From positions 13,144,001 to 13,208,000 of the forward strand of contig JAKSXM010000014.1 in the NCBI GenBank assembly GCA_022575985.1: DNA of 64,000 nucleotides, given 5' to 3'. Below, in pieces: positions 55,190-64,000 of the stretch. This stretch comes from Anagrus nilaparvatae. Taxonomy: Eukaryota > Arthropoda > Insecta > Hymenoptera > Mymaridae. A program made the translations under genes and the position numbers. Position 1 is the stretch's first letter. Each line of letters begins with the position of its first letter. Under the pieces are notes generated by a model. That model ran no database searches. It was given only the letters and a program-made list of their open reading frames with translations, and was not told the DNA's origin.

Positions 55190-55979
55190 TTCAATAACAT
55201 GAGAATTTTGACTTCTCAGCTTTCTAATTTTTTACAAAGCTTGCAAAATGTTTCGAAAAGCTACTCAAGTAGCAAAAAAAAATATTTTGAAATCGATAAG
55301 ATAATAAAAAAGTTTTAAATAACAAAAATATTTTTTATACAAAAATTTAATTAAATATAAATAAACATTTAAAAATATAAGTTACTTTTTATATTTTTAT
55401 AAATAATATAAAAATAATTTAATTTAAAAACAATGTAAAAAGACGCGCCATTAAAAATAACAGAGATAAGTAGAACCATTGAAGCAAGAACCTTAAAAAT
55501 TGACATGGTATCATATTTTTACGTACTAAACACAGTAAAATTGGTTTGTTTAAGATTCCAGACTTCGAAGTGCCTTTTATGTTAGGTACGCTAAGAATTA
55601 CCCATATTATAATTATATTTATAAGATTTATTGTACTAGGTGTCTTGATTTTAAGGACTAAATTAGAGTTAGCTTAATCAGATTTAAAAATCTGCGAGTT
55701 CGGAAAATTTTAATAATAATATCTGAAACCCTGCAGGGTTTACTCGTGAGTAAAAATAATTTGTTATATAAACCGCTGACTTTCGTTTACGTAATCTTTA
55801 TTTTTTATAAAAAAAGGTAATTTTGATTTAAGAAAAAATCGTCTAAGTAAATAATAAATATTTTCTCAATATTTTTATTTCAGAATAAATACATACAAGA
55901 TTGTAAAATACATCGATATTTCGTATAATTGATTCAAGATTTAATTTCTCGATAAGGTCTTCTTCTCAATTATATTAGA
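55190..55979. other. AT-rich intergenic sequence
   Basis: No gene or repeat recognised. The TTAGAATGG at 55975 precedes the exon candidate below. Confidence 0.45.
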
Positions 55980-56096
55980 ATGGATTGTGCAAATGTTGAA
56001 TCTATATCCAATGATTTAACTAATTATGGTCGAAGAAATTTTAATAAGTATTTAAATGATGACGAGTATATTATTGGGTCTACAAATGATAAAAAT
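55980..56096 (+). CDS. possible first exon of a host gene (39 codons)
   Basis: The ATG at 55980 opens 39 codons of balanced composition (MDCANVESISNDLTNYG, then RRNFNKYLNDDEYII) and ends exactly at a good donor GTATGTAAAT. A pyrimidine stretch and TTAG just before the ATG could also make it an internal exon. No downstream partner exon was identified. Short and unsupported by homology. Confidence 0.25.
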
Positions 56097-56740
56097 GTAT
56101 GTAAATGTGTATAAATAATTCTTATGGGCTTATACAAAATTTCTCTAAAAATTCTCACCATTTTTATGCTGTTATAAATATTGCTACAAGATTATCTTTC
56201 AAGTACGGTTTATTGATTTTGAAACATAATTAAAAATAACTGAAATTTAAATACTGAATAAAAAAATGATAAAATATCATTCTAAGTAATCAGATGTGAA
56301 TCCTCTAATAGAATTTATTCTTATAAGAGAAACGTTACCATTCAATTGCAATGCCGTAATTGGTCTTTATTTAAAACTCTAATAAGATCAAAGATCCATG
56401 CAAAAATTTAAAAAATCAAATCATCAGCTAGAACTTTATAATTTTATACTAATAGTGACGTAAGGTTTCTTTCACTTGTAGAAATGAACATACAATGCAA
56501 ACTATTTTAAGGTGATATTAACGAAATATTTACATGGATCAATTTGAACCAATCCCTTTTAAAATCCTGTGTAAAATGCATAATCGTATCTTCAAATAGG
56601 TTTCAATGTATTCTTTTCCGAAAGCAACACTAAAAATAAGCCTCCCCGTAATTTTTTAGCTCATAAAATTTATTCCTTGATTTTTGGCAGCTATTTTTGT
56701 GTTTTAGTCTCTTCTAAAAAAATTAAGAATAATGAGAAAT
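56097..56740. other. AT-rich sequence, nothing recognised
   Basis: If the exon at 55980 is real this is intron. No second exon is convincing. Confidence 0.4.
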
Positions 56741-56742
56741 AC

Positions 56743-56830
56743 AGTAAACTTCCGATATAACGAACAAGAAGGTAGTGTTAATTTTGTTCAGTATATCGAG
56801 CTGTTCGTTACTCAGTTCAAATGATAATTT
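56743..56830 (+). mobile_element. pogo/Tigger-like terminal fragment
   Basis: TA followed by CAGTAAACTTCCGATATAAC and GAACAAG resembles the CAGT..AAC..CGATATAACG ends of pogo/Tigger elements with TA target. A further ATATCGAGCTGTTCGTTA lies 50 bp on. No matching right end was found. Confidence 0.35.
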
Positions 56831-59031
56831 TTTATGTATCGGAATTTTTTGTTATATCAAATTTATTTTTTTTATTTTTATTTTTTAACGAATTGAAATA
56901 TTTAAAAATTAAAAATTATTTTTAAAATATTTAAAAATTAACACTAATTATTACTAATTATTACTAATTTATCAGTACTTATTCGCAAAATAAATGTTAT
57001 CCTATTCTAAAAAGGAGTTTTTGCTATGAATATTGTTGTACATTGTTATCGCAATAAAAGCGACGCGCGTCTAATACTAGTTATAATAAATTTAAAAAAA
57101 AAAATTTTTTTATTTATTTTTATTAAATATTATAAAAGTAATTTGAAATTTGTTTCCTAAATTCAAGAAATTTCTTTGCTTTATACTCATTTTCAATTCA
57201 AATAATAAATGTGTAGAACGAAAAAACAAAACTGATAAATATTTTTCTGGTCGGTACAGAAAAATGATATGCGACCCTTGTCCATAAATAAGGAATGACC
57301 TAAATCGCAGTTTACAATTTACGTGCGATTAGAGCCATTCTTTACTTTTCTGGACTCGAGCCGTAAATATACTATTGAGTACTGGGCGAGGATACTTTGA
57401 CTATAATAGTGTAATAGAAATTCCTAAAATTAATCCTTTTAGGCTTATTTTTTTCTATTTTATATCGGCTTCAAGCTAGGCAGATAATTAACCAAGTAGT
57501 ACCAAGTTATAATGTAATATCGAATGCTATAATATAATTTTTTCGAGAAAAAATTTGTTTATAGTATTTTTGTTACAACTTTACGTTTTACTGTTTTCTA
57601 ATAAATGTTTAAAAAAAAATAATAAAATTTATTTTGATTGTGAGAGAGTGCCTGTATAATGAGCTGTATAATGTATAAAATAAATAAAAAAAATAAAATT
57701 ATCCATTCATCATTATAAATATAAAAAAAAAATTCTTTATAACAAAAAAATTTTGCCTGTTGAGCCAAAAAATTTGCTCGATGTTCGCAATATAGTTCGT
57801 AATTAAAAAACTCACATAAATATGAAAAAATTTTTACTCTTAAGTTCCGATAGAAAATTTCAAATGTAATCCGATTCTGGTGTCAATATTTTTTTTTAAA
57901 TTCACGTACACGAGAAATGAAATACGCCGTTTTTTTTAAAGACTATTTTTGAAAAGCATATAGGTGAAACTCTTTTTAGTATGACTTAAAATACTTCTGA
58001 CACTTTAAATTTTTTTATGAAAAAGATAAACCGCTGAATGCGTCTAGATAAAATAATAGCAAATTTTAAAAGTTCAACTTTAAAAATTTCAAATTTCCCG
58101 CCAAGTCACGTAACTAATTAAAAATATGACAACAAAATTTGATTCCGGGGAAAATTTTACATTAAAGTATAAATTTATTAGGCTAAAATACAAAAATGGC
58201 CACCAAAAATCGATGAATAAGCTTTATGAGTAAAAAAATAACTTTCAGAAAAAAATACTTTGTAATTGATTTGACCTGACCATGCATTTTATAACAGTTT
58301 GATTTAATTTAAGTGACATATTTTTTTTAAATACCTGATTGGTGAGATAAAGCCTTGCTGACTACTATATTCAGATTCTAAGCTGTAACTAAATTTTTTT
58401 TTTAAATTGTTGAAAATAAATTTTATAATTGAATTATAATGGTTGCAAATGGTGGGAATTTTAAAATTTATTATACCGATAATTAAATTCATTTGGAATA
58501 ATGAAAATATATTGATTTTACCAAAAAAAGAAAACGGAAAAAAGGTAGGAATTCTAATAATTCTAAATCTTAGATTGCAAGACACATATTGTAGATTGTA
58601 GAGATTTTTGTAAATGGATTTTTTTTTAATAGGTCGTAAAGTCAGCATTTTTAAAAACAAATGAAAATATACTGTTTGCAGTACTGATTGTAAACCTTAT
58701 AAATTTTACATATACATTATACAATGTTCATTTTCAAGCTTCACTTCCATTTAGATTATATACCTTAATAATAAGCATTCGCTTTTGTATAAAGCAAATT
58801 TTTTAAAAGATGTAATGTAAAAATTACTGCTAGAATTTTGTTAAAAAATTCAAACTACAAACTAAGGGTGAGCCGTTACCCGATCAGAAAGTTTGGTCTT
58901 GTTTTCAGGCCAGGTTTGCTCTACCTGAAAAGCATGAAAGGTTTGCAACTACAGTCTTAATTCGGAAATTTCCTTAGCATAACGATTCTATTAATATTTT
59001 TATTTTTAAAACTTAAAAAAGCACGAGAAAA
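56831..59031. other. AT-rich intergenic sequence
   Basis: Includes a 118-codon minus-strand open frame (58304-58660) of Ile/Phe/Lys-rich composition without a domain. No tRNA, rRNA or repeat structure recognised. Confidence 0.45.
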
Positions 59032-60317
59032 CCCGACGAATTTTCGAAATATCTCTTATGATCTCCGCTGATCTTTTTAGATCTCCGGAGATCACTTTTG
59101 ATTTCTGGAGATCTCCGGAGATCTCCAGAAATCAGAAGTGATAGCAAATTTCAGGTGATTTCTTTAGTTCTCTGGAGATCTCCGGAGATCTCCGGAAATC
59201 ACTTTTGATCTCTGGAGATTACTGGAGATTAAAATAGATCTAAAGTGATCTCCAGAGATCACTGAGGTAAAAAAAAAAGTTCGAAAAATTTAGAAAGAAT
59301 ATTTAGAATCATTAAGCAAAGTTGTAAAATGATAAGCATAATAGATTTACCTTATTTTTTGACTTTATTTAAATTTGAAAAATGATACTATTAGTTATTT
59401 TACTAAAACCTTATGAGAATATCAAAAAGTACAGCATTAAGTTTACTAATTTTTATAATAAATATAATTATTGGAATCGTCTCAGTAAGAAATACAATTA
59501 ATAGAAATACAAAAGGTAAATGAATAAAAAAAATTAGTTATTTGATCATTAATAATTTTAATAAATATTTATAATTTTAATTACAATATATTAGTCAACA
59601 TATTTTAAATTAGTCAACAATTTCTATAAACAAATAATTATAATTCATTTTTATAATAACAATAATTATTACCATGTGAGGTACTTTATAATCTATTTAT
59701 AAAATAAAAAAATAAATAATTTTTTACTTATCTAGCTGATTTTTGAGATTTTTATAATTAAGTTTATTACCACGAAAAGTACTTTTTCATCTGATTGTAA
59801 AATAAAATAATAAATAATTGTTTACTAATCTGGCTTAATCTTAAAAATTATTAATAGTATTCTTTAAGTCTCAATTACCATAAAAAATAGAATATTACAT
59901 TATATAAGTTGTGTTATTTTTCTCTGCATTTTATAATTAAATTTTTCATATATAATTAAATTTTTGAAATCCTATAACTACGGTAGAATATAAGAGACTA
60001 TTAATAAGTGATTTTAACATTTTAGTATCCAATATTTTACCAGTGAAGATACTACCACAGTTGGTGATAATTAAAGTTGAGGAAATAATAAAAATTAAGC
60101 ATCTAATTGCTGTTGAAAATTATATTTGCATAGAGCCTAATAGTTATAATGTTATAATGTAATATATGTAATTTTTTACGATAATTGAGACTTGTAGAAT
60201 ACTATTAATAATTTTTAAGATTAAGCCAGATTAGTAAACAAATACTAGTAAACAATTATTTATTATTAACATGGAACATGTTCATTGGATGGGGTATTTG
60301 AAAAAGTCCGGCTCGGC

Positions 60318-60416
60318 AGGGGGGGGGGGTGAAAAAGTGACGCTTTTAGGGGGGGGTCAAAAATTGACGTTTTTAGGGGGGGGTGAAAAAGTGACGTTTT
60401 TAGGGGGGGTGGGTGA
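60318..60416 (+). repeat. G-run minisatellite, about 30-bp unit
   Basis: Four runs of 7-10 G separated by TGAAAAAGTGACGTTTTTA-type spacers (60320, 60351, 60377, 60402). Striking in AT-rich DNA. Located in the loop of the fold-back element. Confidence 0.85.
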
Positions 60417-60439
60417 AATGGACTTAGAATATTTTCGAT

Positions 60440-60512
60440 TAAGGGACTTTTGGTGCAGAAGTACCTAGGGAGTATTGGTGCAGAAGTAACTAGGGACCAT
60501 TGGTGCAGAATT
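60440..60512 (+). repeat. three copies of a TTGGTGCAGAAGTA.CTAGGGA unit
   Basis: GGTGCAGAA recurs at about 60452, 60477 and 60502 with CTAGGGA between copies. Confidence 0.7.
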
Positions 60513-61540
60513 TTTAAGAATTCATTGTAAAAATTAATAAAAGATAAATTCATATTATTTAAAAAACTATAATAATTTAAAAATTTAATTAATTTAGTTC
60601 ACTTTGATGTCTAAGCAGCATGATTTCTATAATAAAAATCTAAATATAAATATTTGGATATAAATATTTATATTATGAACACAATAGATACTTTATTATC
60701 AATGTTATAAGTGAACATGTTCCATGCTCGTTGGTTGTGTAGTTACACAAACCGGTTATAAATTTTTTATTTTATAATGAGATGAAAAAGTACTTTTCGT
60801 GGTAATAAACTTAATTATAAAAATCTCAAAAATCAGCTAGATAAGTAAAAAATTATTTATTTTTTTATTTTATAAATAGATTATAAAGTACCTCACATGG
60901 TAATAATTATTGTTATTATAAAAATGAATTATAATTATTTGTTTATAGAAATTGTTGACTAATTTAAAATATGTTGACTAATATATTGTAATTAAAATTA
61001 TAAATATTTATTAAAATTATTAATGATCAAATAACTAATTTTTTTTATTCATTTACCTTTTGTATTTCTATTAATTGTATTTCTTACTGAGACGATTCCA
61101 ATAATTATATTTATTATAAAAATTAGTAAACTTAATGCTGTACTTTTTGATATTCTCATAAGGTTTTAGTAAAATAACTAATAGTATCATTTTTCAAATT
61201 TAAATAAAGTCAAAAAATAAGGTAAATCTATTATGCTTATCATTTTACAACTTTGCTTAATGATTCTAAATATTCTTTCTAAATTTTTCGAACTTTTTTT
61301 TTTACCTCAGTGATCTCTGGAGATCACTTTAGATCTATTTTAATCTCCAGTAATCTCCAGAGATCAAAAGTGATTTCCGGAGATCTCCGGAGATCTCCAG
61401 AGAACTAAAGAAATCACCTGAAATTTGCGATCACTTCTGATTTCTGGAGATCTCCGGAGATCTCCAGAAATCAAAAGTGTTCTCCGGAGATCTAAAAAGA
61501 TCAGCGGAGATCATAAGAGATATTTCGAAAATTCGTCGGG

Positions 61541-63590
61541 AAGTAAAATATTGAGTACTTCAGTTACAAAGTAATTATTTACTTCCCAAAATTAACGATA
61601 TACGTATTCATTGAATCGTAAAACCAGGTAAATTTTTGATTTAAAACTGTACCTGCAGACTTTTGAATCTTTTGTGGTATATACGAAAATCGAATAGACC
61701 CGAAGCCTTGCCTGTACTAGAAACACCGCAATAATCGAGGCGTAAATCTAAGCACAAATCTTACGAAATTGGGTTCCCGTTAAAATTTTCAGAAAATTTA
61801 GTATTGTTTGATTATGTCATTTTAAGCAAAAAACTACGCGAGTCTCCAAAAGCTCAGAAACGATTAACTTATTTGTAGTTACAACATTTCGAAAACAAAC
61901 TAAAAGAATCTCTCTAAACTTTAAATAATTTTTGCATATCTATGGCAAAAAAAGCCTATTTTCTGCCCTAGGGAGACGGCTTTTTTGCCCCTTATATGTA
62001 AAACTATATTTTATCCCTTGTTTAATAAATAGCTATTTTTTTTTCTATGAATAATAAAAAAATATTTTTGAAGTTCGATTTTTGTATACCATTTATATTT
62101 TCATTTATTTGGCAAATTTTAATAAAAATGATTAAAAACAGTTTTCGTTAACAATTTTGAAATAATTGAATACTTTGAATGAACCACGAAAAATACTAAA
62201 CATATTAATTGAATAAAAACAACTCTGTCTGTAAAAAAATGTTATTTTTTTTTACTTATCTATATTATTCTGTATATCACTGTCAGACTTTTAGGGTATA
62301 AAATGTATTCAGTATGATAAATTAACCCTCAATCAGTGCTAATTGTCCTTCAATGGCCAAATTTGATATTCTTATACAAGATCTCCGAGGTGGTAAAATT
62401 GTATTCTGAAAAAAGGTTACCGCGTGTTAAAAACAACCTCTATCCATTCAAATTGCCATGTAACCGGAAAATAGGTCACATGGAGCTAAAAAATGATAAC
62501 TTGAAATTCAATACTAGTGTAGAAATTGATAGTACGAATCTCGATAGTACGAATTGATTTTTTGGGTACAAAACGGTCCCACAAGACAATTCAGTCTTTA
62601 TATACTTTAAAGATAAAATGGGTACCGTGAGGCTGAAATATGATCCTGAAAATTGCAAGTATGAAACGTATGCCGAATGATCAATTCAGCTTTAATTGAT
62701 TAATTAGGTGTAGGTGTTGAAATAAATGATGAGAGAATGTAACAAAAAGTGAATAATTAATTAATAATAAAAATTAATAACAAAAATAACAATAATAATA
62801 ATAATTAATAACAAAACGTAAATAATTTAATATTTTATTATACATTTTTATGGTAAAATTAACTTTTTTGTCTTTGATCACCGACTGAATAAGTTTTTAA
62901 TGAATAAAATAAAACTGTTATTTTAACATTAATCCTATGGGAAAATTGGTTTCAGCTTTCAAAAAAATAGAATGCTGATAACACAGAGTATTAAATCTGA
63001 TAAACGTTTTTGACTTTATTTTTATAAATTTATAACTCGACATAACAGAAAAAACGTTACATAAATAAAAAAGTCATTAATTTAGTTACGTATTTTTGCA
63101 GTTTGGAATAAACTTATGAGACTTTTTATTGCAATAATCTTGGATTATTTATGTTTTTTTTTTTAATTTCAAATAATAAATAATTGTTGAATCAAAACCT
63201 AAACCTCCTAAAAAGTATTTTTAGAGCATTGGATATCAATATTCACGTCAGGGTTTGATTTTCAACAATTTTGCCAGCAAGGTGGACACATTTCTCATAA
63301 TCAATGATTCTAAAACAGTTTTGTACTTATTTTGAAAAAAACTTTTCTAACTTTACGTAGGACTAAAACCCTCGCTTAAACCTCAACATAAATATACAAA
63401 AAATCATAGGAAATCACGAATCAGAATCAAAATTTTTTTTGTTCAATTTTCTATTCATATAAAATATGCTATTTTATAGAAATATTTATATGCCTTTAAT
63501 AGACCTGAAAATAACTAAAATTTCTTTAGGTAAGTTTTGAAATTAGCAAACTTGATTTCTAACATTGCAAGGTCTTTGTTGAACAAAAAA
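61541..63590. other. intergenic sequence, nothing firmly recognised
   Basis: Two short open frames overlap at 62336-62557 (+) and 62476-62658 (-) without domains. GATAGTACGAAT is repeated at 62528 and 62543. Confidence 0.4.
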
Positions 63591-63597
63591 ATAATCG

Positions 63598-63862
63598 AAA
63601 TATCGATGATTCTACACAAATAAGTTGTGTGGAAAAGTTCTACACCAAAAATCTTTGGGTCGAAAAGTTGAACATATTTTTGTCTGCCAAAATATTGAAC
63701 AAGCCATTTTTAATATTAATTAATTTATCTTTTTCGTATACAATCATTAATTAATAAGCCTTAAAACAGAGTGTTGAAGACTGAAAAAAATTGTTAAACT
63801 TTTTAACACAATGATTTTTAGTGTAGAATTGTGTCACACAACTTGTTTATGTAGAATCATTG
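63598..63862. repeat. inverted repeat, arms about 73 bp
   Basis: ATCGATGATTCTACACAAAT, AAGTTGTGTG, TTCTACACCAAAAATC at 63600-63655 are mirrored by the complement of GATTTTTAGTGTAGAATTGT, CACACAACTTGTTTATGTAG, AATCATTGAT at 63810-63862. The centre contains two ATTAATTAAT blocks. Possibly a MITE or hairpin RNA source. Confidence 0.6.
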
Positions 63863-64000
63863 ATAATGTGTCGGAAAAATACCTTGCCGTAACATCTTGT
63901 AAAAACCTAAAAAAACTTCTCAATAATTTAGGAAAATGACATGGGAAGTCTAAGAAAGTATAAAGGAATTGTAAAAATTTTAGGAATGTGGACACAGTCC

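Larger units (their letters stand above)
59032..61540. mobile_element. 2.5-kb fold-back element with AGATCTCC-rich arms
   Basis: Starts CCCGACGAATTTTCGAAATA and ends with its complement. The arms (59032 to about 59815, and about 60755 to 61540) match almost perfectly. The outer 230 bp consist of overlapping GGAGATCTCC/AGATCTCCGGAGATCT palindromes. An inner pair (59825-59900 and 60180-60235) and a third (GGAACATGTTCA near 60273 and 60712) sit inside. No coding region and no certain TSD. Confidence 0.8.

Noticed and set aside
58304..58660. 118-codon minus-strand ORF
   Set aside because: Long for this region but Ile/Phe/Lys-biased, no domain, no splice or promoter support.
60266..60553. 95-codon minus-strand proline-rich ORF
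   Set aside because: Encoded by the G-run minisatellite; no conserved domain.

Overview
The window looks like AT-rich nuclear DNA from an insect or other arthropod. The evidence is GT-AG introns, TATA/initiator promoters of arthropod type, and the element families present: a Polinton with a chromodomain integrase, a P-element/THAP transposon, a Tyr-tRNA-primed LTR remnant, hAT and TTAA MITEs, and a Helitron end. A parasitoid wasp would fit, but that is only an impression. No host gene is convincingly complete. Nearly the whole window is nested mobile DNA and satellite.

Layout. 1-555: degenerate tandem repeat. 888-13199: a non-coding element with arms over 1 kb and a 2.1 kb internal palindrome. 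It was split by an 8.16 kb P-like element (3995-12151, 8-bp TSD CACAACAC). That element encodes a five-exon THAP/DDE transposase on the minus strand, frameshifted at one homopolymer, and holds two near-identical 190-bp LTRs. 14336-15325: a TIR element with a CXC-type coding remnant. 15605-23815: satellite, first 44-50-bp units and then 114-bp units with a 1,028-bp higher-order period. It is interrupted by a 528-bp TTAA MITE.

23822-40095: a Polinton/Maverick of 16,274 bp, with exact 6-bp TSDs (AGTATA) and inverted termini of about 120 bp, inserted into a satellite monomer. Plus-strand order: a spliced acidic/Tyr-His-Gln-rich protein with a probable premature stop; protein-primed DNA polymerase B; packaging ATPase; two conserved Polinton proteins; integrase (split into two overlapping frames); penton-like minor capsid protein; a basic core-like protein; double-jelly-roll major capsid protein; adenovirus-type cysteine protease. 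One gene runs on the minus strand at the right end, behind its own TATA/Inr promoter. Together these make a virion-like programme: replication (PolB), integration (INT-chromodomain), capsid (MCP, mCP), packaging (ATPase) and maturation (protease, with candidate cleavage sites in partner proteins). The late genes are separated by 1-19 bp or overlap at their stop/start codons. Strong splice sites precede PolB and the late block, which suggests adenovirus-like leader splicing.

40210-64000: more nested repeats. There is a 165-bp satellite, a Helitron 3' end, an 11,153-bp element with exactly 428-bp inverted arms and a 5-bp TSD, and, inside it, a palindromic hAT MITE (8-bp TSD), a 469-bp tandem array, a TTAA-flanked element and a 4.1 kb TA-flanked fold-back element. 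A 2.5 kb fold-back element with AGATCTCC-rich arms and a G-run minisatellite in its loop follows at 59032-61540. The remaining stretches show no supportable genes. All calls come from reading the sequence; no database search was possible.
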